NCBI GenBank assembly: GCA_050485645.1
Contig: JBJHBT010000008.1
Coordinates: forward strand, 1-64,000
Source: JBJHBP01 sp050485645
GTDB lineage: Bacteria > Pseudomonadota > Gammaproteobacteria > Steroidobacterales > Rariloculaceae
Direction: 5' to 3'
Length of the DNA: 64,000 bases
Shown here: in pieces, positions 34,362 to 44,023 of the stretch
How the letters are laid out: every line of letters begins with the position of its first letter
Position numbering within the stretch: position 1 is the stretch's first letter
Program-made: the position numbers and the translations under genes
Notes under the pieces: model-generated
Databases searched by the model: none
Told to the model about the DNA's origin: nothing
Seen by the model: only the letters and a program-made list of their open reading frames with translations

Positions 34362-37300
34362 ATGCAGTTTCCAGAACAGTCACTCGGGCTGACGCGCACA
34401 ACGTTGTCCGTTGCCATCGCCGCCGTGCTGATGTGCTCGGCGCAGACAGGCGCGTTTGCTCAACAGCAGGCATCGGGGCAAGCCGATACCGAAGCCAGTG
34501 TCGACGAAATCGTCATCACCGGCACGCGTATTCGCCGTACCGATTTCGACCAACCCAACGCGGTGGCCACACTCACCGCCGAAGATATCGATGCACTGGG
34601 AATCATCAGTGTGGCGGACATGCTGCTGCAGATGACGGCCAACGTGGCGGAAGTGTCCCTGGATACCAACGGCGAATCATCATTCTTTGTTGGAGCGACG
34701 TTGCCCAATCTGCGCGGCCTGAACCCGTCGTTTGGTGCCTCGCGCACGCTGACCCTGGTGGATGGCAGGCGGATGCCGGCCACGACCAATGGCGGTGCGG
34801 TGGACATGAGCATGGTGCCGTCGGTGCTGGTGGGGCGCATGGAGACGGTAACTGGCGGCGCCGGCGCCACGTACGGCTCGGACGCGGTGGCTGGTGTCGT
34901 CAACATCGTGCTGAATCGCGAGATCGAGGGCACGCGCGTGAGTGCCGGCTACTACCAGACCAGCGAGGGGGACGGTGATCAGTACACCTTCAGCATCGCC
35001 AACGGCAGCCGGCTGCTGAACCGTCGCGGGCATCTGACGGTCGGGTTCGAGCATCAGACAATCGACCCCATCCTGAACTGCCACACCGCGCGTGACTGGT
35101 GCTCACGCAGCTGGAACTGGATCGACAATGGTGCTGGCGGTGGTAACCCGATCGATGGGCCGAACGATCCGCGGCAATGGGCGGAACTGCCGCCGCTTCT
35201 CGCTCCGCGATTGCCCGGCAATCCGCGCTTTGCGGTATTCGAGAACATGCGCATGCTTCACAGCAGCACGAGCGGATCGCTTCATACACACCCAACCCAT
35301 AATCCGGATGATCCGGATTTCGGTCAGTTCCTCGAGTTTACGCCGGATGGCCGCAACGTCACGCTGTACCAGACGAGCCTGAGCCAGCAGATGCGGGACT
35401 ATGTGAACGTACTCGGTACCAGCCCTGGTACCGGACAGCGCGTTGTCGGTGGTGATGGCTGGCTGGCGTCGGACGGCCAGACTTTGCGACAGGGATCGGA
35501 GCGCAACAACCTGTACGGCCGTTTCATCTATGCGGTCAACGATCACACCTCGGTCACCGCCGAGCTGTCGTGGAATCGCAATGAGGCGTCAACGCCGCAG
35601 CTCAGCCACTTCTTCCATCAGCAGAACGTCTGTGTTCGCACCGACAATGCGTTCCGTCAAACGGAATTCATGGATGAAGCGGCGCAAGAGGCGCTGCTCT
35701 ACCGGGGGACGGCCACGCAGTGCTCCGGATTCGCCAACTACAACTACCTTGGCCCACCGGTGCCGGGCACGATTCTGCGCAAGAACTGGCGCGACCAGGT
35801 GAGTGATGCGCGCGCGGAGTCGGAAACCGATACCGCACGCATAGTACTCAGCGCCAATGGTGGCCTGTTTGGCGGTCGCAACTGGACCTATGATGCGTAC
35901 CTCCAGTTCGGCCAGACTGATCGCTACCAGGCGCAGGTCAAGAACCGCAGCAACCGTCGCTTCCAGATGGCAATGGACTCGATACTGGATCCGGTGACCG
36001 GCGACCCCGTCTGTCGAGTGAACGCATCCGGTGCAGTGGGTGAGGCCAACCGCAATTCCTGGCGCAATTACTTCCAGACGGGCTTCGGTGGCGCAGATGC
36101 ACCGGATGCGGCGCAGGCGATGGAGACCGTTCTGGCACTGGCGGAAGGATGCGTGCCGTTGAACCCGTTCGGTCTCGCCGCATCCCCGGACGCGATAGCG
36201 TACGCTTGGGGGGATCTCGTCGAGTTCACGAAAAACAAGCAGGAGATGGGTTCGGTCACGTTTTCCGGTGCGTTCTGGGACGGCATTGGCGCCGGACCGT
36301 TCCAGATGGCAAGCGGTATCGACCATCGCACAACGGAGACCGACAACTGGACCGGCGGTGATGCGAACCCGGTTCGCCGCATCGACTTCGGGACACAGTA
36401 TGGCGACCCGTGGGTGGGTGGCTCCAAGACCAGCGACGTGTTTGCCGAGCTGGAGTTTCCGCTGCTGCGCGGACGCCCTGGCGCGCAGTACATGATGATG
36501 AACGTGTCTCATCGGCGCTCGCGCAACGAGTCTTACCGGCTTAGCGACGAGGATGACCTGAAGTCGGTTCGCTATTCGGATTCGCAGAAGGTGTCGTGGG
36601 TGTACAACCCGATCAGCTGGATGCGCATTCGCACAACCCGATCGCAGGACATTCGCACGCCGGGCACCCGTGAGCTGTTCTATCGTCAGTCCGTTCAGGG
36701 CGGTGGCTACTTTGCGTCGCAGCCGAATCCCTGGCGTGAAGTCAACCCGGGCAACGATCAGTACAGCTTCATCATCGGCTCCAACCCGAATCTGCGTAAT
36801 GAGGAGTCGATCACGAACACGCTCGGGTTCGTATTCACGCCGGAGGGCTGGGGTCGTGGTCTTCAGTTTTCGATCGACTACTACAAGATCATGGTGAAGG
36901 GAGGTATCAGCTATGCCAGCCCGAACGATCCGGACAACGAAGACAACCTGCCGTATGCCATTTTCCGCTGCTATCAGTATGACGACCCTTACTACTGCGC
37001 GCTGATCGAGTTTGGTGATCCGACGCCTGAGGAACCTGACAATCCGCGCAGCAACATCGAGTCTTACTTGACCACGCAGGAGAATGCGGAGCCTTTCTGG
37101 TCTCGTGGTTTCGATATCTCGGCGGCCTACAACAAGCGGCTGCCTTCGGGTGGCAGCTTCTCGATACGGCTTATGGGTACACGTTCGCTGGAGCAGAGCA
37201 TCTGCATCGACACCGTACGAACTGGTCCATTCACGACAATGTGCAACGCCCGCGACAACGTGGTGGGGCAGACGGGCGGTGTGCGGGGCGGTGGCTTGTT

Positions 37301-37703
37301 CTCGAACTACACACCCACACCGACCTGGTCGGGCAATCTGTTTGGCACGTATCGAAAAGGACCGTTCTCGCTGACGGGGCAGGCACGGTTTATCGGTAGC
37401 GCGGTGGGTTCTGTTTTCTGGGTGGGACCGGATGATCCGCGCTGGGGTCCGGATCTGCACTTCACCACCAATATGAACCGGATGCCCAGCTGGACCACGT
37501 GGAACACGACGTTGAACTTCGACTTTAATCAGTCACGTTTCTCGTTGGATCGCTTCAATGAGCTCAGCGTGTCGCTGAACGTCGACAATGTGTTCGACAA
37601 GCAGCCGAACTTCTGGTCCGGCGGCGGCATTGCCGGAGTCAATACACGGTTCTTCAGTGGAATCGGCCGGGCCTACCGGCTGAACATGAGGATGGGGTTC
37701 TGA
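34362..37703 (+). CDS. TonB-dependent outer-membrane receptor (large)
   Basis: Energy-coupled importer across the outer membrane. The 1113-residue product has a signal peptide ending ...GAFAQQ, a TonB box-like DEIVITGTRI near residue 50, and a plug domain with VATLTAEDIDALG, LTLVDGRRMP and GGAGATYGSDAVAGVVNIVL. A very long beta-barrel ends in YRLNMRMGF with terminal Phe. Length and plug type resemble receptors for large or carbohydrate/peptide substrates (about 1000 residues) rather than 700-residue siderophore receptors. It stands alone, preceded by an AT-rich regulatory region and followed by a terminator 90 bp later. Substrate unknown. Confidence 0.9.
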   Translation: MQFPEQSLGLTRTTLSVAIAAVLMCSAQTGAFAQQQASGQADTEASVDEIVITGTRIRRTDFDQPNAVATLTAEDIDALGIISVADMLLQMTANVAEVSLDTNGESSFFVGATLPNLRGLNPSFGASRTLTLVDGRRMPATTNGGAVDMSMVPSVLVGRMETVTGGAGATYGSDAVAGVVNIVLNREIEGTRVSAGYYQTSEGDGDQYTFSIANGSRLLNRRGHLTVGFEHQTIDPILNCHTARDWCSRSWNWIDNGAGGGNPIDGPNDPRQWAELPPLLAPRLPGNPRFAVFENMRMLHSSTSGSLHTHPTHNPDDPDFGQFLEFTPDGRNVTLYQTSLSQQMRDYVNVLGTSPGTGQRVVGGDGWLASDGQTLRQGSERNNLYGRFIYAVNDHTSVTAELSWNRNEASTPQLSHFFHQQNVCVRTDNAFRQTEFMDEAAQEALLYRGTATQCSGFANYNYLGPPVPGTILRKNWRDQVSDARAESETDTARIVLSANGGLFGGRNWTYDAYLQFGQTDRYQAQVKNRSNRRFQMAMDSILDPVTGDPVCRVNASGAVGEANRNSWRNYFQTGFGGADAPDAAQAMETVLALAEGCVPLNPFGLAASPDAIAYAWGDLVEFTKNKQEMGSVTFSGAFWDGIGAGPFQMASGIDHRTTETDNWTGGDANPVRRIDFGTQYGDPWVGGSKTSDVFAELEFPLLRGRPGAQYMMMNVSHRRSRNESYRLSDEDDLKSVRYSDSQKVSWVYNPISWMRIRTTRSQDIRTPGTRELFYRQSVQGGGYFASQPNPWREVNPGNDQYSFIIGSNPNLRNEESITNTLGFVFTPEGWGRGLQFSIDYYKIMVKGGISYASPNDPDNEDNLPYAIFRCYQYDDPYYCALIEFGDPTPEEPDNPRSNIESYLTTQENAEPFWSRGFDISAAYNKRLPSGGSFSIRLMGTRSLEQSICIDTVRTGPFTTMCNARDNVVGQTGGVRGGGLFSNYTPTPTWSGNLFGTYRKGPFSLTGQARFIGSAVGSVFWVGPDDPRWGPDLHFTTNMNRMPSWTTWNTTLNFDFNQSRFSLDRFNELSVSLNVDNVFDKQPNFWSGGGIAGVNTRFFSGIGRAYRLNMRMGF

Positions 37704-37791
37704 TGACACGATAACGCCGGTTGAGGTTCGGATCGGCTGCCGTGCCCCTGCGGCCGGTCCGGCCAGAACGCCCGGCAATATCGTTCCGATT

Positions 37792-37830
37792 GACGCCGTG
37801 TTTCCGTACAGGAGCACGGCGTTTTTTTTT
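37792..37830 (+). terminator. Rho-independent terminator after the TonB receptor
   Basis: ACGCCGTG at 37793-37800 pairs with CACGGCGT at 37815-37822 across a 14-base loop that can itself pair further, and a run of nine T residues follows (37822-37830). This is the clearest intrinsic terminator in the window. Confidence 0.88.
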
Positions 37831-37835
37831 GATCC

Positions 37836-37863
37836 TTTAGCGACGGACACCGTTCGCTACAAT
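37836..37863 (+). promoter_or_regulatory. Putative sigma-70 promoter of the PQQ sugar dehydrogenase gene
   Basis: TTTAGC at 37836-37841 and TACAAT at 37858-37863 are separated by 16 bases. They sit just after the terminator and about 28 bp before the ATG at 37891. The -35 match is weak. Confidence 0.4.
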
Positions 37864-37890
37864 GGCCGCACAACAACAGGGAGCATCAAC

Positions 37891-39084
37891 ATGCCGATTC
37901 GATTCGTCGCGGGGATCAGCGGGCTTGCCCTGCTGATCAGTGCGCCGCTGGCCGCGCAGCAGGACGTGCAGCTGCGCTCGGGTATTCCCGTGGCGCCTCA
38001 GGGCCTGACAGTGCCGCCGTTGCCGGACGAACCCGTCTACTACGAGACCGCCGAGGGCCAGGACATCCGTGTGCGCGTGCTGGTGCGCGGCCTGGAACGG
38101 CCGTGGAGCATGGCCTTCGTGGACGAACGGACCATGCTGGTGACCGAGCGCGCCGGGCGTCTGCGGGTGGTGCGTGACGATGTGCTGGATCCGGAGCCGG
38201 TGCGCGGCGTTCCCGAAGTCCACGCGCAGGGCTTCTCCGGCTTGCTGGACGTGATGCTGCATCCGGATTTCGCTGACAACCGTTTCGTCTACCTGAGCTA
38301 CAGCAAGCCGATGAACGATTTTTCGGTGATTGCGGTGGCCCGTGGCGTCTGGAACGGGCGCGAGCTGGTCGACACGCATGATGTATTCGTCAGCGATGTC
38401 GGCGGCGGCTCCCGACTCGCCTTCGGCGGCGATGGCATGCTGTATGTGTCGACGGGTGGTGGTGACAGGGCACAGGACCTCTCCACGCTGGGCGGCAAGG
38501 TGCTGCGGCTGACGCCGGAAGGCGGGATTCCGCCCGATAACCCGTTCGTGGGCCTGGAGGGGCATCGTCCCGAGGTCTTTACGCTCGGTCACCGCAACAC
38601 GCTGGGGCTTGCTCGGCACCCGGGCACCGGCCGGATATGGCAGGTGGAAATGGGTCCCAATGGTGGTGACGAAGTGAACATACTGGTGCCGGGAGGCAAC
38701 TACGGCTGGCCCGAGGTCAGTCTCGGCCGCGCCTATCCGGGGCCCTGGCACTCCGAGAACTTTCAGCTGGAAGGCATGATCGATCCAGTCATCTACTGGA
38801 CACCTTCGGTGTCAACGTCGGGCATTGCGTTCTACACTGCCGACCGGCTGCCACGCTGGACCGGCGACGTCTTCGTCGGCGGCATGCGCTACGGCGAAAT
38901 TCCGGGCACCGGACGGCTGGAGCGGATTCTGATCAATCAGGACCTTCAGGAGCTGCGCCGCGAATCACTGCTGGTCGATCTTCGCCAGCGCATACGCGAC
39001 GTGCGCCAGGGACTGGACGGTCTGCTTTATCTGGCTACCGATGAAGACGCCGGCGCGGTTCTGCGCATCGAGCCGGCGGATTGA
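37891..39084 (+). CDS. PQQ-dependent sugar dehydrogenase (soluble, Asd/YliI type)
   Basis: Periplasmic six-bladed propeller enzyme that oxidises aldoses with PQQ. The 397-residue protein has a signal peptide ending LAAQQ, VLVRGLERPWSMAFVDER near the start of the propeller, GFSGLLDVMLHPDF, SRLAFGGDGMLYVSTGGG, FTLGHRNTLGLA, MGPNGGDEVNIL and GGNYGWPEV, the metal/PQQ-contact segments of the Gdh/Asd family. No haem motif is present, unlike the broken paralogue at 27.7-29.9 kb. ATG 37891 with GGGAG upstream is preferred over the longer frame from 37798, which overlaps the terminator. No PQQ biosynthesis genes are in the window. Confidence 0.9.
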   Translation: MPIRFVAGISGLALLISAPLAAQQDVQLRSGIPVAPQGLTVPPLPDEPVYYETAEGQDIRVRVLVRGLERPWSMAFVDERTMLVTERAGRLRVVRDDVLDPEPVRGVPEVHAQGFSGLLDVMLHPDFADNRFVYLSYSKPMNDFSVIAVARGVWNGRELVDTHDVFVSDVGGGSRLAFGGDGMLYVSTGGGDRAQDLSTLGGKVLRLTPEGGIPPDNPFVGLEGHRPEVFTLGHRNTLGLARHPGTGRIWQVEMGPNGGDEVNILVPGGNYGWPEVSLGRAYPGPWHSENFQLEGMIDPVIYWTPSVSTSGIAFYTADRLPRWTGDVFVGGMRYGEIPGTGRLERILINQDLQELRRESLLVDLRQRIRDVRQGLDGLLYLATDEDAGAVLRIEPAD

Positions 39085-39177
39085 TCACCCAGCCCCCCGG
39101 GCGTTGGCGCCGAGGTGGTCGCGATGTGACGCGGCAGGCTGTAAAGTGCAACGCCTGATCGGCACGCTTGGCAGGAC

Positions 39178-40152
39178 ATGACAGCAAGAACCTACAGTCT
39201 CAGAAAACGGGTGCTGGTCACCGGCGGTGCCGGTTTCATCGGCTCGCATCTGTGCCGGCGGCTGCTGGAGCGCGGTGAGGAGGTGCTCTGCGTCGATAAT
39301 TTTTTTACCGGCAACAAGGAAAATCTGGCAGGACTGCTGCGTCACGACTCGTTCGAGCTGATGCGGCACGACGTCACCTTCCCGCTCTATGTCGAAGTTG
39401 ACCAGATTTACAATCTTGCCTGCCCGGCGTCGCCGGTTCACTACCAGTTCGACCCGGTGCAGACCACGAAAACCAGTGTGCACGGCGCCATCAACATGCT
39501 GGGCCTCGCCAAGCGTGTTCGCGCACGGATTCTCCAGGCCTCGACCAGCGAGGTCTACGGCGACCCGATGGTGCATCCGCAGACCGAGGAGTACTGGGGC
39601 AATGTCAACCCGCTGGGTGTGCGTGCCTGCTACGACGAAGGCAAGCGTTGCGCGGAAACGCTGTTCTTCGACTATCAGCGCCAGCATCGCCTCGACATCA
39701 AGGTGGCGCGGATCTTCAACACCTATGGCCCGCATATGCATCCGAACGACGGCCGCGTCGTCAGTACCTTCATCATGCAGGCGCTGCGGAACGAGCCGAT
39801 CACGCTGTACGGTGACGGTGAACAGACGCGGTCGTTCTGTTACGTGGATGAGCTGGTCGAGGGACTGATACGACTGATGAACAGCGACGCGACGGTGACC
39901 GGGCCGATCAATCTCGGCAATCCCACCGAGTTCACGATCCGCGAACTGGCGACGCTGGTGCTGGAACTCACCGGCTCGACATCCGAACTTGTGTTCCGTC
40001 CGCTGCCGCAGGACGATCCGCTGCGACGCCAACCCGACATACGCCGCGCCCGCGAAGTGCTGGGCTGGGAGCCTGAAGTGTCGCTGCGTGAGGGTCTGTT
40101 GAAGACCATCGCGTACTTCGACGGGTTGCTGAAGCGTGGCCTGTCCGCCTGA
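39178..40152 (+). CDS. UDP-glucuronate decarboxylase (UDP-xylose synthase)
   Basis: NAD-dependent short-chain dehydrogenase that makes UDP-xylose from UDP-glucuronate for surface polysaccharides. 324 residues with GGAGFIGSHL (NAD site, about residues 15-24), NLACPASPVHYQ, STSEVYGDP and the catalytic pair in RACYDEGKR (Tyr-x3-Lys). GPHMHPNDGRVVSTFI and GDGEQTRSFCYV are typical of UXS. Start ATG 39178. galE follows after 24 bp, so the two are a nucleotide-sugar operon. Confidence 0.92.
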   Translation: MTARTYSLRKRVLVTGGAGFIGSHLCRRLLERGEEVLCVDNFFTGNKENLAGLLRHDSFELMRHDVTFPLYVEVDQIYNLACPASPVHYQFDPVQTTKTSVHGAINMLGLAKRVRARILQASTSEVYGDPMVHPQTEEYWGNVNPLGVRACYDEGKRCAETLFFDYQRQHRLDIKVARIFNTYGPHMHPNDGRVVSTFIMQALRNEPITLYGDGEQTRSFCYVDELVEGLIRLMNSDATVTGPINLGNPTEFTIRELATLVLELTGSTSELVFRPLPQDDPLRRQPDIRRAREVLGWEPEVSLREGLLKTIAYFDGLLKRGLSA

Positions 40153-40176
40153 CGTCGTTCACCGGGCGGTGCGGCA

Positions 40177-41157
40177 ATGAGCAGGCTCAACGTCCTCGTC
40201 ACCGGTGGTGCGGGCTATATCGGTTCGCACACGGCGAAGGCGCTGGCCGCCGAAGGACATCGCCCGGTGGTGCTGGACGACCTCAGCACTGGTCATCGGG
40301 AAGCGGTGCGCTGGGGGCACTTCGTCCACGCCGGGATCGGTGATCGCGACGCGGTTGAAGCAGCGCTGCGCGACCACCGGATCGACGCCGTGATCCACTT
40401 CGCCGCCAGTGCCTATGTCGGCGAGTCGATGCAGGACCCTGGCAAGTACTTCCGCAATAATGTGGCCGGCACGCTGAGCCTGCTCGAAGCGATGCGGGCC
40501 TGTGATGTGCGTACCATCGTGTTTTCATCGAGCTGCGCCACCTACGGCGTTCCCGATCAGGTGCCGATCACCGAATCGACGCCACAGGCACCGATCAATC
40601 CCTATGGCGAATCCAAGCTGGTCTGTGAGCGGTTTCTGCGCTGGTTCGGTGAGTGTCACGACTTCCGCTGGGCGGCACTGCGTTACTTCAACGCGGCGGG
40701 GGCCGATCCCGACGGGGAGACCGGTGAAGACCACGACCCTGAAACGCATCTGATACCGCTGGTGATCAGCGCGGCGCTCGGTTTCAGGCCTGATGTGCGG
40801 GTGTTCGGGACGGACTATCCCACTGATGACGGAACGGCGGTGCGTGACTATGTCCACGTGACGGACCTGGCCGAAGCGCATGTTCGTGCGCTGGGTTATC
40901 TGCATGGCGGCGGCGACTCCGTCGCGCTCAATCTCGGCACCGGCCGTGGCTGGAGCGTTCGTCAGGTGATCGATTCGGTGGCGCGGGTTGCCGGGCCGGT
41001 GCCCGTCGTCGACAGCCCACGCCGATCCGGAGATCCCCCGGCACTGATTGCCGATGTCGGCCTCGCGGCACGGCGCCTGGGCTGGCAGGCGCGTTTCACG
41101 GCGATCGATGACATCGTCGCCACCGCGGTGCGCTGGCAGCGACGCCTGGGCCGATAG
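40177..41157 (+). CDS. galE: UDP-glucose 4-epimerase
   Basis: Interconverts UDP-glucose and UDP-galactose with tightly bound NAD. 326 residues with GGAGYIGSHT at residues 10-19, HFAASAYVGES, SSSCATYG (catalytic Ser/Thr), NPYGESK (Tyr-x3-Lys), and YFNAAGADPDGETGE. DGTAVRDYVHVTDLA and the C-terminal GDPPALIAD block complete the GalE pattern. Start ATG 40177, 24 bp behind the UDP-xylose synthase gene. It ends 95 bp from the convergent FAD oxidase. Confidence 0.94.
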   Translation: MSRLNVLVTGGAGYIGSHTAKALAAEGHRPVVLDDLSTGHREAVRWGHFVHAGIGDRDAVEAALRDHRIDAVIHFAASAYVGESMQDPGKYFRNNVAGTLSLLEAMRACDVRTIVFSSSCATYGVPDQVPITESTPQAPINPYGESKLVCERFLRWFGECHDFRWAALRYFNAAGADPDGETGEDHDPETHLIPLVISAALGFRPDVRVFGTDYPTDDGTAVRDYVHVTDLAEAHVRALGYLHGGGDSVALNLGTGRGWSVRQVIDSVARVAGPVPVVDSPRRSGDPPALIADVGLAARRLGWQARFTAIDDIVATAVRWQRRLGR

Positions 41158-41252
41158 CGCACCGCGCACCGCTGATAGAAAGCAGCCTGTAGCCAGATGA
41201 CGGATGGCCGACTGCCTGTCGCCGACACCCGATGGTCGTCAGCCGCTACCGG

Positions 41253-42614
41253 TCAGTCGCCCGCCTGTCCCCCGCGCTGTCGCGGCATGACCACCTTGTC
41301 GTAGAGGGTGGGTGTGCGTCCCTCCGGATCGTAGCGGCGCTTGAGTTCGGCGTAGGCGGCGCCATTGAAGCGCCGGTCGAATTCCTCCCTGTCGAGGAAA
41401 GTGGACGAGTAAAGCATCTTGATGCCGTCGAGCTCGAAGCACTTGTCGTCCATGATTTTCGTGTAGTGGTAGGGCTCCCTGCCCTGCGGGCGACGCACCT
41501 GGCAGTAGCAGCCCAGATTGAAGTACAGCTCGCCGGCTGCGAGCGGGTACAGCGTCGGCTGGCGCGGCGTGCGGATCGGCACTGCCGCCCACGGACGGCC
41601 GTTGAGATCCACGTGTTCCAGGCAGAACTCAATCAGTTCCTCGCCATGCTGCCACGGTACTTCCCAGTCCTGGATCAGCGGTTCCATGCCGCTGCGGTCG
41701 CCGCCCAGATACTTCTTCACCAGCCGGTTTTTCGCGGCCGCGTAGCGTGTGTAGAACCCGGAGTTACGGTAGCGCAGCGGTGCGTAGCGCCGGAACAGGC
41801 GATAGAACCAGGTATCCGGAAGATTCCAGAACCACTCCGGATCGTAACGGAAAATATAGTCTTCAGTGGAGAGATTGATCTCGTCGCGGCTCTCAACCAG
41901 CCTGTAGAAGATGTTTTTTCGAACGATGTCATCCTGCTGCTGAACGCTGTCGGCGAAAACGCCGGTCATCAGGAAGAATCGCCGGTCCTCGAAAAACAAC
42001 CCTTCAACAAAGTCGGCATCGGTTCGCGTGGCTTCCTCCATGGCTGCCAGGTAGCTGCGGGCATCATCGAAGCGACGGATGCCGAGCCTGACGTAGGGTC
42101 CGGCACGGTGCAGGCGCACCCTGGCACGCAGAATGTAGCCCAGCGTACCGTAGGAGTTGGCCAGCGCGTGAAACAGATCGGCGTGCGCGTTGTCGGCGCG
42201 CGCGGTGACGATCCGCCCGTCCGGCAGCAGCACCTCCGCTTCGATCACGCTGTCGTGCACGAACCCGTAGCGGAAGCAGGTGGATTCGATGCCGATTCCG
42301 ACCGTTGCGCCGCCGATCGTGATGTGCCGGAGCTCGGGGGCCACCAGCGGCAGATAGCCGTGTTGCAGCGTGTATCGGACGATGGTTTCGAAAGTCGCAA
42401 GTCCCTCGACGTCAACGGTCGCGGGTCGGTTGTCATCGCCTGGATCGATGCCTATGACTTCGTTGAAATCGGCCAGCGACAGGCGTTGCGCAGGACGATC
42501 CGCGCCTTCGTAGCGGAAGAGATTGGAGATGGTCCTCTTTTCCAGACGCAGCGGGGAGCCGTCATTGCGCCACGCATGTTCAAGGCGTGCGCGCTTGGAC
42601 GCGTAGTCACTCAC
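41253..42614 (-). CDS. DHCR24-like FAD-linked oxidoreductase (BfaA-like)
   Basis: A 453-residue PCMH-type FAD protein. The FAD domain has NLFRYEGA...RLSLADFNEVIGID, TVDVEGLATFETIV, APELRHITIGGATVG, GIESTCFRYGF and NSYGTLGYILRARV. The C-terminal substrate domain contains WWFW-like aromatic stretches (YDPEWFWNLP) and IMDDKCFELDGIK. These match, as I recall them, the mycobacterial Rv3719/BfaA proteins that reduce a 10-methylene acyl chain to 10-methyl, and more distantly DHCR24 sterol reductases. It starts with GTG 42614 and overlaps the preceding methyltransferase by eight bases. Substrate is inferred from the pair. Confidence 0.75.
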   Translation of the reverse strand: MSDYASKRARLEHAWRNDGSPLRLEKRTISNLFRYEGADRPAQRLSLADFNEVIGIDPGDDNRPATVDVEGLATFETIVRYTLQHGYLPLVAPELRHITIGGATVGIGIESTCFRYGFVHDSVIEAEVLLPDGRIVTARADNAHADLFHALANSYGTLGYILRARVRLHRAGPYVRLGIRRFDDARSYLAAMEEATRTDADFVEGLFFEDRRFFLMTGVFADSVQQQDDIVRKNIFYRLVESRDEINLSTEDYIFRYDPEWFWNLPDTWFYRLFRRYAPLRYRNSGFYTRYAAAKNRLVKKYLGGDRSGMEPLIQDWEVPWQHGEELIEFCLEHVDLNGRPWAAVPIRTPRQPTLYPLAAGELYFNLGCYCQVRRPQGREPYHYTKIMDDKCFELDGIKMLYSSTFLDREEFDRRFNGAAYAELKRRYDPEGRTPTLYDKVVMPRQRGGQAGD

Positions 42615-43872
42615 CCTGGTAGATGTCGGCGCGCGACCAGCGCAGCGTATTGCGCCCGGTGCGGGCGAACAGCACCTGAAACAGCTGCAGCGTGCCCACC
42701 TCGAATGCGGCGATGGAGCCGGCCAGATACAGTCGCCAGGCCCTCACGAAGGCGTCGTCGAACAGGGCGCTGATCTGGTCGACGTTCTCTTCATAGCGTT
42801 CCAGCCAGGCCGCGCAGGTGCGTGCGTAGTGCAGGCGCAGGTTCTCGACGTCGAGCACGGACAGGTCCACCGGCTCGAACATCTCCATCATCTGGCGCAG
42901 TGTCGGCGGATAGGCGCCCGGGAAAATGCGTTTATCGATCCAGGCATTCAGTGGCGCCGGGCGATCGCGGCCGATGGTGTGCACCAGTCCGCGCCCGTCG
43001 CGCTTGATCGAGCGGCTGATCAGCCGGCCCAGATCCCGGTAGTTGCCGACGCCGACGTGTTCGAGCATGCCGATCGAAACGAAGGCATCGTACTCGCCCG
43101 TCATGTTGCGATAGTCGTCTTCGACGAACTCCACCTGACTGTCAAGGCCGCGGTCCTTCGCCCAGCCGCGCGCATGCGCGACCTGTTCTCGCGAGATGTT
43201 GAAGCTGCGCACGTTCACGCCGTAGTTCTCGGCCATGAACAGCGCGAAACCGCCCCAGCCGCCACCGGCCTCGACAACGGTCTCGCCCGGCTGGAGCTTC
43301 AGCTTGCGGCACACCAGGTGCATCTTGGCCTGCTGTGCCTGCTCGATGGTCATGGTCGGGTGGGGGTAGTACGCACAGGTGTACTGCAACGCGTCCCGAT
43401 CCAGCCACAGGCGATAGAACTCGTTGCCGATGTCGTAGTGGTGGTGAATGTTGCGCTTGGCATCGGAGAGGTCGGGTGCCGCGCGGCGCCTGCCGTTCAG
43501 CAGCATCTGCCGGAACGGGCTGAGCTGCTGCGTGTAGCCGTACGCGGCGCGCAGCACGGCAAGCAGGTCGCCGTTCACTTCCAGACGGCCGGCGCTGTAC
43601 AGGTCGCCGAAGTGGAGTTCCGCATTGACCAGCAGCTGATAGAGGGCGCGACGATCCCTGATGCGTACATGTACCCGGTCGTCGGCAGGCGGGTTGCGTG
43701 GCGCATCCCACAGATCGACGGCCACAGGGGAACCCGCCAGCCGATCGGCCAGACGAGCATGCACCCAACGGTCCAGCGCGCTGGGGGCCCCGCGCTGTGC
43801 GGGCCCCTCGCTGTCGTCGTAGTCTTGTCCCCCGGCTGGTACGCCGAGCGGTTCTAAGCGGCTTCTGGTCAT
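42607..43872 (-). CDS. Cyclopropane-fatty-acyl-phospholipid synthase-like methyltransferase (BfaB-like)
   Basis: SAM-dependent enzyme acting on cis double bonds of membrane phospholipid acyl chains. 421 residues: an N-terminal lipid-binding helical region, then HHHYDIGNEFYRLWLD, QYTCAYY, the SAM motif VVEAGGGWGGFAL (usual LDIGCGWGG, here EAGGGWGG), SREQVAHARGW and FVSIGMLEHVGVGNY. The C-terminal AYPPTLRQMMEMFEP and YARTCAAWLERYEEN are CFA-family. Overlap with the FAD reductase gene suggests methylene transfer followed by reduction to a 10-methyl chain rather than a cyclopropane ring. GGAGA precedes ATG 43872. Divergent from moaA. Confidence 0.88.
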   Translation of the reverse strand: MTRSRLEPLGVPAGGQDYDDSEGPAQRGAPSALDRWVHARLADRLAGSPVAVDLWDAPRNPPADDRVHVRIRDRRALYQLLVNAELHFGDLYSAGRLEVNGDLLAVLRAAYGYTQQLSPFRQMLLNGRRRAAPDLSDAKRNIHHHYDIGNEFYRLWLDRDALQYTCAYYPHPTMTIEQAQQAKMHLVCRKLKLQPGETVVEAGGGWGGFALFMAENYGVNVRSFNISREQVAHARGWAKDRGLDSQVEFVEDDYRNMTGEYDAFVSIGMLEHVGVGNYRDLGRLISRSIKRDGRGLVHTIGRDRPAPLNAWIDKRIFPGAYPPTLRQMMEMFEPVDLSVLDVENLRLHYARTCAAWLERYEENVDQISALFDDAFVRAWRLYLAGSIAAFEVGTLQLFQVLFARTGRNTLRWSRADIYQGE

Positions 43873-43963
43873 TGATTATTGTCTCCGCGCGGTATTGTGC
43901 CACCCGTTGTTGCAGGATGTAACTGTCAGACGGAACGGATTGCCCGGCCGGTTGTCATCCGGT

Positions 43964-43972
43964 TGGTATAAT
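43964..43972 (+). promoter_or_regulatory. Extended -10 promoter candidate for the moa operon
   Basis: TATAAT at 43967-43972 is preceded by TGG, an extended -10. No convincing -35 lies 16-18 bases upstream. The moaA ATG is 51 bp downstream, leaving about 45 bases of leader. Confidence 0.55.
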
Positions 43973-44023
43973 CTGCTGTTCGCAAGCCGGGCGCGGGTAG
44001 TCCGCGGCCGCCAGGAGCACTAC

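Noticed and set aside
43873..44023. Moco riboswitch upstream of moaA
   Set aside because: Position and gene would fit, but I could not recognise the conserved Moco-motif core in the 45-base leader, which is probably too short.
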